NCBI GenBank assembly: GCA_964252015.1
Contig: CAXULW010000001.1
Coordinates: forward strand, 186,001-250,000
DNA length: 64,000 nt
Origin: CAXSBR01 sp964252015
GTDB taxonomy: Bacteria > Actinomycetota > Actinomycetes > Mycobacteriales > Jatrophihabitantaceae
Direction: 5' to 3'
Shown: in pieces, positions 17,388-25,481 of the stretch
Layout: each line of letters starts with the position of its first letter
How positions within the stretch are numbered: position 1 is the stretch's first letter
Made by a program: the position numbers and the translations under genes
The notes under the pieces: generated by a model
What the model saw: the letters and a program-made list of their open reading frames with translations, nothing else
Told to the model about the DNA's origin: nothing
The model's database searches: none

Positions 17388-18155
17388 TCATCGGGGAACG
17401 CCGTTGCGTTGGTCGGGGTGCACCTGCCGGCGGGTGGCGTAGGCGACCCATAACCCGGCCCCGCCGAGGATGACGCCAACGCCGGCGAGCGCGATCGCGG
17501 CCGTCGTGGCTGTGGTGTTCGAGCCGTTCGTGGCCGTGCCGCTCATGTTCATCGTCGCGGCAGCGCTCGGTGTGGTGGTGGTGGTGGTGGCGGTGGGTGG
17601 TGCGGTGGACGCGGCCGAGGACGCGACGGCCAGGTCGAGGGTGGGCGCGGGGTGGTCGGGTTCGGCGGCGCCGGGTCCGGCGACCTCGACCCAGGACACG
17701 TTCGAGTTGTCGCTGTAGTGCTGGATGGCCTTGAACGTCAGCGTGGGCGTTTTCGGAAGCTGGCCGGCGATGATGTCGAACTCCTGGAAACCGTTGGGTT
17801 TGGTCCCGCCGCCGGTCGCGGTCCAGTCGATCTCGCTGACCGCCTCGGTGACCGGCCCGTCGTCGGTCGAGACGGAGTGCGCCAGCTTGGCCCGGACGAC
17901 CTTGACCGTCCAGCCCGGGACGGGTTGGACGAGCACCCCGAGCAACGGGGTGCTGATGGGCAGCTGGACCCTGAGCCCGGTGGTGGAGGCGGTGTCGGAC
18001 TCGGTCGGGACGCGGAAGGTGATGATCGTGTCGCTGCCGCCCTGCACGGCACCGGGCGCGCTCACGGTGACATGGGCGTCAGCGGTGCCCACGGACGCGA
18101 ACATGGTCAGCGTGAACGCGGCCAGGGCCACAGCGGAGGCGGTCGTTCGCTTCAT
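17388..18155 (-). CDS. YcnI-like (DUF1775) exported copper-binding protein
   Basis: 255 residues: signal peptide (about 1-27) cleaved before HVTVSAPGA so that His becomes the N-terminal copper ligand, a DUF1775 domain to about residue 170 with conserved Trp residues, a Thr/Ser/Ala-rich linker and one C-terminal membrane anchor (about 221-242). The family binds Cu(II) outside the membrane beside CopC/CopD proteins. GAGGAG lies 8 nt before the ATG. Downstream of the CopC-CopD gene on the same strand but separated by 145 bp that contain 16-bp direct repeats. Confidence 0.9.
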   Translation of the reverse strand: MKRTTASAVALAAFTLTMFASVGTADAHVTVSAPGAVQGGSDTIITFRVPTESDTASTTGLRVQLPISTPLLGVLVQPVPGWTVKVVRAKLAHSVSTDDGPVTEAVSEIDWTATGGGTKPNGFQEFDIIAGQLPKTPTLTFKAIQHYSDNSNVSWVEVAGPGAAEPDHPAPTLDLAVASSAASTAPPTATTTTTTPSAAATMNMSGTATNGSNTTATTAAIALAGVGVILGGAGLWVAYATRRQVHPDQRNGVPR

Positions 18156-18178
18156 GGTTGGTGCTCCTCGTTTTGGAC

Positions 18179-18226
18179 GCGGCAGGTTTTCGATGCGGCA
18201 GGTTTTCGATGCGGCAGGTTTTCGAT
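18179..18226. repeat. Three 16-bp direct repeats upstream of ycnI
   Basis: GCGGCAGGTTTTCGAT is repeated exactly at 18179, 18195 and 18211, with a partial fourth at 18227. They lie 24-71 bp upstream of the ycnI start on its minus strand. A 16-bp period cannot be coding; it may be an iteron-like operator or a slippage product. Confidence 0.9.
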
Positions 18227-18300
18227 GCGGCGGTGCCGTTGGGTAGTCGTCGCCGGTGGGTCGGAAGTTCCCGGTGAATCAAGGCCGTGCTCGCTGGTGA

Positions 18301-20178
18301 TCACGTCAGGTGCACCGTCGGGGTGGCGGTGGCGATGCTGAACGCGGAGGTCTGCACGCTGATCGTGAACTGCCAGTCGCCGGCCACGGGCAGATCCACC
18401 GGCGTCGAGCGGTACTCGCCCGTCCCGGCCGCGGCCCGCAGGGCGATCGGCAACGGCCCGACGCCGGCCGCGTTCTGGGTGGCGGCCAGCGTGATCTGCT
18501 GCACCGCCGCGCCGGGCGAGACGGTGAGTTCGACGGTGACCGGGCCATGCCGGGCCGGGTTGACGCGCACGGTCACCGTCCTCGTCACCGACAGTTGCGC
18601 GGTGACGGTGACGGTGCCATTCGCGGTCGGCTGGGACGCCAGCGCGGCGTCGCGGCCGGGTGGCTCGGCCACGAGCACCCCCGACACGCACAGCACCGCC
18701 ACGGCGAGGCCGAGCTCGAGAAGCACACCGGTCCGCAACCGGGTGGCGGCCGTGACTGCGCGCCGGCGGGTGCGGTCATCGCCGTCGTGGCCGTCATCGC
18801 TGTCGTGGCCGTCCTGGCCGTCGACGTCGCCGTCGGCCCCCGCAGTGCGGGCTGTGGGCCAGGCCGCGACCTGCGAGCGAGCCACCGCGCCCAACGCGAC
18901 CAGGACGGCGAAGAGCTCGACCTTGGTCAGCACCAGCTCGCCGTAGGTGGTGTCGAACAGCGCCGACCAGGACCCGACTTCCTGCCAGGCCTGGTAGGTG
19001 CCGGTGAGGGCGAGGGTCGCCACGCAGGCCATCGCCACCCGGGAGAACAACGGCAGCACCCGATGCGCGGCACCGGCGTCCACCGCCCGGCCGACGTCCG
19101 GCAGCACGACGGTGACCAGGACGGCGAGCCCGCCGATCCAGGTGGACATGGCCAGCAAGTGGGCCACGGTGACGGGCAGGCCCAACCACACCGGGGATCG
19201 CACACCGGCGTGTCCGCTCGCGGCGACACCGGTGAGAACCGCGAGCCAGGCCGCCCCGGCCAGGACGACGAGCCCGCGAGCCACCGCGGCCCCGGGTCGC
19301 ACGCCTCGAAACGTGGTCACGGCCAGCGCAGCCAGGAGCGCGATGGCGCTGAGGTGCCACCGCCCGAACGCCGAGGACGCCGTGTCACCGAGCGGGGCCG
19401 GATCTAGCGCGGCGGTGACGCGATCGCCGGCCGCGTACGGGCCCTGCAGTAGGAACTCGACCGCGAGCCCGGCGGCGGCAACGATCGCGCCGAGCCACAC
19501 CGTGCGCCACCAGCGAACCCGTTCGGGCCCGGTGCTCGGCCCTCCGCTCGGCTCTCCGCTCGGCCCGGCGCCGCGCGGTCGACGCAGGACCAGCACCAGG
19601 ACCAGCCATGCACCGCCGAACAGGGCCAGGCCGATGAACGTCACCGACCGGGCCGCGTCGAAGAGGATGGACACGACCCGGTCGGTCGGGTTCCCGCCCG
19701 GACGAGCAGTGACGGGCGCGGCGCCGCCGACGGTGAACTGGACGGCGCCGGAGACCGGGTGGGAGTCGGCCGAGATGACGCGGTAGCTGGCCACGTAGGC
19801 GGCCTGGCCCAGCCCGCCGCGCAGGCGGACGGCGACGACGTCGTCGCGCCCGGCGGGGTGGAACGCGGTGCCGGTGTCGACCCGCCGCCCGCTGCCGTCG
19901 ATGACGCGCAGGTAACCCGGTCTGAGCCCGACCGCTTCGTCGAAGGTGACGCTCACCTGCGCGGGCGCGGCCGGCAGGTTGGCTCCGGCACGGGGATCCG
20001 AGCTGACCAGCACGGCATGGGCTGCGGCCGGCCCGGCGACGACGAACATGGCCGCGCACGCGGCCAGCACGGCGGCGACCAGGGCGGCGCCGCGCCGGGC
20101 CGCTCGGGGCGCCGGGAAAGGCGGGATGCCGGTGCGTCGGCGGCGCCGGGTCACGGACGCGTTGGCTTGGGTCGTCAC
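18301..20178 (-). CDS. CopC-CopD fusion copper protein (YcnJ-like) with C-terminal YtkA/FixH-like domain
   Basis: 625 residues. A signal segment (about 30-53) is followed by a CopC domain beginning HAVLVSSDPRAGA with the second copper ligand region SADSHPVSG near 125; then about eight membrane segments of the CopD type (about 165-480), an acidic Asp/His-rich loop near 455-470, and an exported beta-sandwich tail. Start is GTG 20178, 4 nt after the hemerythrin stop. Role: copper handling across the membrane, import or resistance depending on species. Confidence 0.92.
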   Translation of the reverse strand: MTTQANASVTRRRRRTGIPPFPAPRAARRGAALVAAVLAACAAMFVVAGPAAAHAVLVSSDPRAGANLPAAPAQVSVTFDEAVGLRPGYLRVIDGSGRRVDTGTAFHPAGRDDVVAVRLRGGLGQAAYVASYRVISADSHPVSGAVQFTVGGAAPVTARPGGNPTDRVVSILFDAARSVTFIGLALFGGAWLVLVLVLRRPRGAGPSGEPSGGPSTGPERVRWWRTVWLGAIVAAAGLAVEFLLQGPYAAGDRVTAALDPAPLGDTASSAFGRWHLSAIALLAALAVTTFRGVRPGAAVARGLVVLAGAAWLAVLTGVAASGHAGVRSPVWLGLPVTVAHLLAMSTWIGGLAVLVTVVLPDVGRAVDAGAAHRVLPLFSRVAMACVATLALTGTYQAWQEVGSWSALFDTTYGELVLTKVELFAVLVALGAVARSQVAAWPTARTAGADGDVDGQDGHDSDDGHDGDDRTRRRAVTAATRLRTGVLLELGLAVAVLCVSGVLVAEPPGRDAALASQPTANGTVTVTAQLSVTRTVTVRVNPARHGPVTVELTVSPGAAVQQITLAATQNAAGVGPLPIALRAAAGTGEYRSTPVDLPVAGDWQFTISVQTSAFSIATATPTVHLT

Positions 20179-20182
20179 GGCG

Positions 20183-20890
20183 TCAGCGCAGGGCCGGGGG
20201 CGTGAACGAGGCCAGGTCGTCGATGTGCAGTTGCTGTTCGACGCCCGTCACCCGGTCGAGGATGGCGGCCAGCGCGTCGCCGTTGTAGCGGGTGTTCTCG
20301 TACTCGGCGAAGCGTTCGGCCAGGTCGTCCAGGGTGCGTTGTGAGGTGCCGGCGCGCAGGGCGGGGTAGATGACGGTGTCCTCCCACGCCTCGTGCGGTT
20401 CGTACATGCTGACGAACTGGTCGAGATGGGCGCGCAGGGCGGTGCGGACGGCCGGGTCACGCAGGTTCGCGCCGGCCGCCGCAGTGATCGCGGCGGTGAG
20501 GTGCCGCCCGCGGTCGTGCTGGGTCAGCAGGGTGGTGACGAGGTCGGCGTAGCGATCGTCGCGGCGCACCCGGGGGAAGACGTACGCCTCCTCCAGGCCT
20601 TCGTGGAAACTCTCCACGTAGTCGGCGATGATCTGGGCGGCGTCCAGGACCGCCCCGGCCGGCGGGGTCCGGCCAGCGGCGAGCTGGGCCGAAGCGGCCC
20701 GGTAGGCCAGCAGCACCCGTTTCAGCACGCCGTGTTCGGTCATCAGCTCTTCCCCGGGTGACGGTGCCCGGGGCCCGTCGTCACGAGGACGCCCGGCCAG
20801 GGTGCCCCCGATGCCGCCGGCCGCACCCAGCACGAGCCCGCCGGCCGCGGTGAGGATCGAGCGACGATCGGGCAGATCGCGCGCAATCAT
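20183..20890 (-). CDS. Exported hemerythrin (HHE-domain) protein with Tat-like signal
   Basis: 235 residues. The N-terminus RDLPDRRSILTAAGG has a twin-Arg motif followed by a hydrophobic stretch, suggesting Tat export of a folded protein. The HHE metal ligands are visible as TEHGVL, SFHEGLEEAYVFP, TQHDRGRH and PHEAWEDTVIYP, the spacing of four-helix di-iron hemerythrins. Start ATG 20890 overlaps the lipoprotein stop by 4 bp. Likely binds oxygen, NO or metal outside the cell; its pairing with copper genes is unusual and unexplained. Confidence 0.88.
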   Translation of the reverse strand: MIARDLPDRRSILTAAGGLVLGAAGGIGGTLAGRPRDDGPRAPSPGEELMTEHGVLKRVLLAYRAASAQLAAGRTPPAGAVLDAAQIIADYVESFHEGLEEAYVFPRVRRDDRYADLVTTLLTQHDRGRHLTAAITAAAGANLRDPAVRTALRAHLDQFVSMYEPHEAWEDTVIYPALRAGTSQRTLDDLAERFAEYENTRYNGDALAAILDRVTGVEQQLHIDDLASFTPPALR

Positions 20891-21399
20891 CGAGGTCCGT
20901 CCACGGTGACGGGGTTTCCGGCTGGAGTGACGGTGTACCACGGGCCGCCGTCGAGAAAGAGGGCTTGGCCGTTCGCGGTGCCGGCGCTGGTGTCCCCGGC
21001 GTAGCGGTACAGGGGGTAGCCGGCGTAGGTGACGATGCGCGTGCCGCTGTTCGGGTCGGGCAGCGTGCTCAGCACCGCCCCGTTGACGCCGGCCCCCGCG
21101 GTGGGGTGACTGCTGCGGGTGGCCAATGCCGGCCAGGTGCCGGCGCACGGCCCGGTGCAGCTGACCCGGCTGCCGGCGTCGGGCGGGAACATGTACAGGG
21201 TGTGGCCGGCGGCGTCGGTCAGGACGGTGCCCAGCCCGAGAATCGTCCGCGCCTGCACGACAACCGTCGCGGGTACCGACCGGACGAGCAGCGTGTCCCG
21301 CTGCGCCGCCTTGTTGCCGCAGCCGGTCAGCATCGTGACCGCCAGTACCGCTGCGATGAGACCCGCCGCGAACCCCGCCGGGGTCAACGCTTGCCTCAT
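20887..21399 (-). CDS. Exported lipoprotein with two COG4315-type repeats
   Basis: 170 residues with a lipobox (VTMLTGC, Cys near 27) and two repeats of the family annotated as secreted repeat of unknown function: GHTLYMFPPDAG...CTGPCAGTWPAL and YAGYPLYRYAGD. The two Cys of CTGPC and the Met nearby could bind copper or haem, but this is inference. ATGA overlaps on both sides couple it to the sigma factor and hemerythrin genes. Confidence 0.85.
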   Translation of the reverse strand: MRQALTPAGFAAGLIAAVLAVTMLTGCGNKAAQRDTLLVRSVPATVVVQARTILGLGTVLTDAAGHTLYMFPPDAGSRVSCTGPCAGTWPALATRSSHPTAGAGVNGAVLSTLPDPNSGTRIVTYAGYPLYRYAGDTSAGTANGQALFLDGGPWYTVTPAGNPVTVDGPR

Positions 21400-22052
21400 G
21401 CGGGCGGTGGGTTCGCGGGCGGCGGGTTCGCCGGCACTGGGGTCGCGGAGACGGACCGCAGCGCGCCGGCCAGGTCGGCCCGGGCCCGGGCGACGCGACT
21501 GCGAATCGTGCCCACGGGGCACCCGCACACGGCGGCCGCTTCGGCGTAGGAGAGCCCGACGACGCAGGTGAGCACCAGCGCTTCGCGACGGTGTTGGGGC
21601 AGGCGGCCCAGCGCGTCCAGCAACTCGACCCGGCCGGCCACGTCGCTGCCGGGGACGGGGCGTTGCGTGGCCAACCGGGTCGTGGTCAGTCGGTCCCGGC
21701 GGCGGCGGTTGATCTCCTCGGCGCAGACCCGGCGCGCGATGGTCAGCAGCCAGGGCAGCGGCGGCGATTCCGCGCGAAACGTGGGTAACGACCGCACCGC
21801 GCGCAGGTAGGTGTCCTGGGCCAGGTCGTCGGCGCCGGCCCGGTCGACCAGCGCCGCGCACACCCGCCAGACCACGGCGCTGGTCCGGGTGACCAACTCG
21901 GTGAGCGCCACCGGATCGCCCCGACCGGCGGCCAGCGCGAGGTCGGTCAATTCGACCGCGGCCTGATCGACGTCGACTCGCTCGACCGCGGCCTGGTCGA
22001 CGTCGACCCCGTCGAGCCGAGCGGCGGACGGCGGCGTGCTGTGGCTGGTCAC
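21396..22052 (-). CDS. SigC-like ECF RNA polymerase sigma factor
   Basis: 218 residues with sigma region 2 (ADDLAQDTYLRAVRSLPTF) and region 4 (LSYAEAAAVCGCPVGTIRSR followed by VARARADL). The region 4 text is very close to M. tuberculosis SigC, a sigma factor linked in the literature to copper acquisition. Start GTG 22052 overlaps the SCO1 stop; the ~40-residue N-terminal extension contains a duplicated 27-bp unit (VDVDQAAVE twice). No anti-sigma gene is recognisable nearby. It probably drives the surrounding copper genes. Confidence 0.9.
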   Translation of the reverse strand: MTSHSTPPSAARLDGVDVDQAAVERVDVDQAAVELTDLALAAGRGDPVALTELVTRTSAVVWRVCAALVDRAGADDLAQDTYLRAVRSLPTFRAESPPLPWLLTIARRVCAEEINRRRRDRLTTTRLATQRPVPGSDVAGRVELLDALGRLPQHRREALVLTCVVGLSYAEAAAVCGCPVGTIRSRVARARADLAGALRSVSATPVPANPPPANPPPA

Positions 22053-22792
22053 AACGGGCCGCCGTGCACGGTGAGGGCGGTGATGTCGTGGGCGTACGCG
22101 CTCGCCGTGGTTCCGGCCAGCCACAGCACGCTGGCCTGGTTCCGCACGAACGCGAGGGTCTGGGCGCCGTGTTCGACGCTGACCGTGCCGTCGGCGTGTG
22201 TGACCGGTGGCGCCAGTGGAACGCCGACCGATTTCGCGACACGGTCGATCTGGGCCAGCGACCCGGTGAGCCCGATGAAGCGACGAGGGAGCCCGGCGTC
22301 GAAGTTGGCCAGCCACGAGCGCAGTACCGGGGCGGTGTCGCGGGCCGGGTCCGAGGTGACGAACACGACCTGGGTGGCCTGCTGGATCTGCGCCGGGAGC
22401 TGCCGCAGTGCGGTGCCCAGGTCGGCCATCGTCGTCGGGCACACGTCTGGGCAGTGGGTGTAGCCGAAGTACACCACCATCAGCCGACCCTTTTGCAGCG
22501 TGGCCAACGTCGTCACCCCGCCGGCGCTGGACCGGAACGAAGCGGCCGCGGCGGCTGCGGTGAGCGTGACCGGCCGGTCGAGGTGGTCACCCTCGAACCC
22601 GTCCGCGGCGGCGCCACTCGAGACACGGGCCACCGCGCCGGTCGACGAATGGCCGCAACCGGCGATGGCGCCGGCGGCAACTGCGACCGCGGCGACGACC
22701 CCGAACAGCGTCGTCCGTGACCGGTGCGGTCGGGATCGATTTCGGTAGGACCGATTTCGGTAGGACGGCGCGCGCCGTCGACGAACAGGCAT
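22049..22792 (-). CDS. SCO1/SenC copper chaperone
   Basis: 247 residues, lipoprotein-like (AIAGC near residue 46), thioredoxin fold with the copper-binding CPDVCP motif (about 134-139) and the distal conserved His in VTHADGTVSVEHG. SCO proteins deliver copper to the CuA site of cytochrome oxidase or act as thiol reductants. GGAG stands 7 nt before ATG 22792. A 15-bp tandem duplication gives SYRNRSYRNRS near the N-terminus. It opens the tightly overlapped sigma-lipoprotein-hemerythrin run. Confidence 0.9.
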   Translation of the reverse strand: MPVRRRRAPSYRNRSYRNRSRPHRSRTTLFGVVAAVAVAAGAIAGCGHSSTGAVARVSSGAAADGFEGDHLDRPVTLTAAAAAASFRSSAGGVTTLATLQKGRLMVVYFGYTHCPDVCPTTMADLGTALRQLPAQIQQATQVVFVTSDPARDTAPVLRSWLANFDAGLPRRFIGLTGSLAQIDRVAKSVGVPLAPPVTHADGTVSVEHGAQTLAFVRNQASVLWLAGTTASAYAHDITALTVHGGPL

Positions 22793-22913
22793 GCAGGACT
22801 CCGGTCCGGGAGGTGCACCCGCGCCCACGACGCGGACCAACCGCGGCCGGAGCGAGTGCACGAGTGAATGCCGCGCCACCCGTCCCGGTCGCTGAGCGAG
22901 GCCGGTCGGCGGG

Positions 22914-23651
22914 TTACGCGGTGTGGGCGGAAACGAAGGCCGCGGGTGGGCCGCGCCCGGCCAGGCCGGCACCGAACGTCCACCGACGCGGCACCCAGAC
23001 GAAGCCCGCCGCGTGCGCGCTCAGACTCGGACGCACAACGGGCCGGACGGGTAGACCAGCTGCCACGGCGACGGCGACGACCCGCCGAGCCGCAGCCCAC
23101 ACCGCCCGCTCGCCGCGGCGCAGCCAACACGCCATCACCACGGCCGCGCCCAGGTGCAGAGCCAGCATGGCGACCCCGCCGGCACTGAACGGGCTGGCCA
23201 TGTGCATCGCCGGCGGCTCGGTCGGCAACGGACCGAGCCCCAGGACGGCGCGAGCGGCGTTCACCTGGGCGGCGGTGGCCGGATGGGTCGGGTTGTGGCA
23301 GAGCAGCATGGCCGCCCACCGGTTCAGTTCGCTCCGGTCGCCACCCATGGAACGCATCGGCGCGAACACGAACGTGGCGTGCAACGCCAGTTGGCTCAGC
23401 AGGACGACCGCGGCGATGGCCGGGCCGCACCGTTCCCGCCGGGCCCAGACCAGGCCGAAGCCGAACAACCCGGCAACAGCGGCCACGAGGACGATCCGCG
23501 TTGGCTGCGCGCCGCCGCCCAGGCGGTGCGCACCGGCCGCCAGCGCGACGCTGGCCGCCGCAAAGACGCCCGCCCGCGCCGACCGCATCGCCCACCCGTC
23601 CGCCCGCAGGCCCACCATCCCGGCGGGCCGGGCGGCGTCCGGCCCGGTCAC
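22914..23651 (-). CDS. Integral membrane protein of the copper island
   Basis: About 245 residues with five to six hydrophobic segments (for example AGVFAAASVALAAG, IVLVAAVAGLFGFGLVW, GVAMLALHLGAAVVMAC). Met/His-containing stretches occur in loops (HATFVFAPMRSMGG, PPAMHMASPF), which would suit a copper-handling protein. Start GTG 23651 is chosen because it overlaps the TGA of a short upstream frame, the junction style used throughout this operon; later ATGs are possible. Family not recognised with certainty. Confidence 0.6.
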   Translation of the reverse strand: MTGPDAARPAGMVGLRADGWAMRSARAGVFAAASVALAAGAHRLGGGAQPTRIVLVAAVAGLFGFGLVWARRERCGPAIAAVVLLSQLALHATFVFAPMRSMGGDRSELNRWAAMLLCHNPTHPATAAQVNAARAVLGLGPLPTEPPAMHMASPFSAGGVAMLALHLGAAVVMACWLRRGERAVWAAARRVVAVAVAAGLPVRPVVRPSLSAHAAGFVWVPRRWTFGAGLAGRGPPAAFVSAHTA

Positions 23652-23896
23652 GGCTCCGGCCGAGGTGGGCCCGGGAGCAGGTGGTCGGTCCGGAGCCGGG
23701 TGAGGATCCCCCTCGTCACGCCCGACGGGTCGACCGAGGACAGGGCCGCGGCCAGGTGTACCGCGAGCGGATCCGGACCGCTCGATTCGCGCCCGGCCCC
23801 GTCGGTGCAGCGCCACGACTCCCGGGAGGCCGCCGGGCCCGACGGGCGGTGGGGCGCGGCATCACGCCGCCACCCCTGACCCGTGCAACCCACCAT
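23648..23896 (-). CDS. Possible small protein (82 aa) coupled to the membrane protein gene
   Basis: From ATG 23896 an 82-codon frame ends at TGA 23648-23650 and overlaps the next GTG in a GTGA junction. Third-codon positions are overwhelmingly G or C over its last 60 codons, as in genuine genes of this genome, while the other minus-strand frame here is less biased. The product has two Cys and a hydrophobic patch (LAVHLAAALSSV) but no recognised domain. The frame stays open upstream to ATG 24010, which lies inside a regulatory palindrome. Confidence 0.4.
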   Translation of the reverse strand: MVGCTGQGWRRDAAPHRPSGPAASRESWRCTDGAGRESSGPDPLAVHLAAALSSVDPSGVTRGILTRLRTDHLLPGPPRPEP

Positions 23897-23995
23897 GGTG
23901 AGCAAGTGTGCTCCGCACCGATGGTGGTTCCCGCACCCCCTCCGGCCGAGACCCACCTCACACATCGTCAGCACAAGATCGTCGACTAGGCCTGA

Positions 23996-24011
23996 TGTGA
24001 GCCCCTTCACA
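23996..24011. promoter_or_regulatory. CRP/GlxR-type operator palindrome
   Basis: TGTGA-N6-TCACA, exact over both half-sites and extended to GATGTGA/TCACATC (23994-24013), lies in the divergent region between the two arms of the copper island and 40 bp before the DUF929 start. This is the consensus of CRP-family regulators, including actinobacterial GlxR/Cmr-type proteins. Confidence 0.6.
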
Positions 24012-24051
24012 TCCGGGAACCGCCAGCCTTCACCTTAGGACTAGACCACTC

Positions 24052-25038
24052 GTGCCCGCACTAGACAAGAATCCCCGCAACAAACCCAAGCCCCGTGGTG
24101 CCGCGACCAGCGCTCGAGCAGACCGAACCACGGCCGGGACAACGGAGTCGACGTCGGTGCGACGGACCGCGCAGCAGCGGGCCGCGGCCGAGCGCTCCGC
24201 GGCGGCCCGCGCCCGGATCGCCGCGCGGGAACGCCGCCGCCGGCTCATGATCGTGCTGTCCGCGGTGGGTGCGGTCCTGGTGGTCATCGCGGCGCTCGTC
24301 GTCGTCAAGATCGCCACCGGGGCCGGGTCGCCCAAGTCGGGCGCCACCGCCACCGCGGCTCAGGCGCAGGTGATCAAGGCCGTGACCACGGTGCCGGCAA
24401 GCGTGCTCAACCAGGTTGGTGCCGGCACGCTCAGCGCCGCGCCGAAGAAGATCACCGGCACGGCGCTCACCGACGGCGGCAAGCCCGAGGTGCTCTACGT
24501 CGGCGCCGAATACTGCCCGTACTGCGCCACCGAACGGTGGGCCGTGGTGGTGGCGCTGTCCCGGTTCGGCACGTTCACCGGTCTGGGGCAGACCGCGTCC
24601 TCACCCAGTGACGTCTACCCGAGCACCGCCACGCTGACCTTCCACGGCGCCACCTTCAGCAGCCCGTACCTGTCCTTCGTGGGCAAGGAACTGCAGAGCA
24701 ACAAGGTGGTCAACGGCAACTACGCCACGCTCGACACCCTCACCGCCGCCCAGGAGAGCCTGGTCACCACGTTGAACAAGAGCGGCGGCATCCCGTTCGT
24801 CGACATGGGCGGCAAGTACACGATCTCGGGCGCCACCTACGACCCGGGCGTCCTGAAGGGCAAGACCCACGCCCAGATCGCCGCCGCCCTGTCCGACCCG
24901 ACCTCGGCGATCGCCAAGGGTGCGGACGGCTCGGCCAACGTCATCACCGCGGCCATCTGTGCCAGCACGGACAACAAACCCGCAGCGGTCTGCACGTCCG
25001 CCGGGGTGACCGCCGCCGCTGCGAAACTGGGGTCATGA
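24052..25038 (+). CDS. DUF929 thioredoxin-fold membrane protein
   Basis: 328 residues: a basic, Ala/Arg-rich cytoplasmic N-terminus (1-65), one membrane segment (about 67-88, LMIVLSAVGAVLVVIAALVV), and an exported domain with the redox-type motif EYCPYCATERW near 152. Start is GTG 24052. It overlaps a VKOR gene, the common partner that reoxidises exported thiol-disulfide proteins, so it probably works in disulfide formation or thiol control of copper sites. Confidence 0.85.
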   Translation: MPALDKNPRNKPKPRGAATSARADRTTAGTTESTSVRRTAQQRAAAERSAAARARIAARERRRRLMIVLSAVGAVLVVIAALVVVKIATGAGSPKSGATATAAQAQVIKAVTTVPASVLNQVGAGTLSAAPKKITGTALTDGGKPEVLYVGAEYCPYCATERWAVVVALSRFGTFTGLGQTASSPSDVYPSTATLTFHGATFSSPYLSFVGKELQSNKVVNGNYATLDTLTAAQESLVTTLNKSGGIPFVDMGGKYTISGATYDPGVLKGKTHAQIAAALSDPTSAIAKGADGSANVITAAICASTDNKPAAVCTSAGVTAAAAKLGS

Positions 25039-25481
25039 GGGACAGCACCGAGGATCGACCGGCCAGTCGCACCGCGCTCGTCGTCGCCGGGCTGGGGTTG
25101 CTGGCCTCGGCCTACCTGACCGTCGAGCACTACGCCGGCGGGACGACCCTGGCCTGCCCCGAGAGCGCAACGATCAACTGCGCCAAGGTCACCACCAGCC
25201 AGTGGTCCCACATCGCCGGCATCCCGGTCGCCCTGCTCGGGCTCGCCTACTACGTGGCCGTGTTCGCGCTGCTGCTGCCCCGGGCGTGGGCGGAGCCGCG
25301 CCTCGACCGGGTCCGGGTCGTCGCGGTCGGGCTCGGGGTGGCGATGGTGCTGTACCTGATCTGGATCGAGCTCTTCCGGGTCAACGCGATCTGCCTGTGG
25401 TGCACGGCCGTGCACATCTGCACCGTCGTCCTGCTGGCCGCGGTGCTGTGGCATACCAGCGTCCTGCGCGCCACCCGGTGA
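25035..25481 (+). CDS. Vitamin K epoxide reductase (VKOR) family protein
   Basis: 148 residues, four membrane segments, with the loop cysteines (LACPESATINCAKV) and the active-site CxxC in NAICLWCTAVH near 128. Bacterial VKOR replaces DsbB: it reoxidises an exported Dsb-like partner and passes electrons to quinones. ATG overlaps the DUF929 stop and the stop overlaps the next GTG, making a three-gene unit. Confidence 0.92.
   Translation: MRDSTEDRPASRTALVVAGLGLLASAYLTVEHYAGGTTLACPESATINCAKVTTSQWSHIAGIPVALLGLAYYVAVFALLLPRAWAEPRLDRVRVVAVGLGVAMVLYLIWIELFRVNAICLWCTAVHICTVVLLAAVLWHTSVLRATR

Noticed and set aside
22652..23651. An anti-sigma factor for the SigC-like protein.
   Set aside because: None of the neighbouring membrane proteins shows a zinc-binding anti-sigma motif (His-x3-Cys-x2-Cys) or a short cytoplasmic sigma-binding domain.
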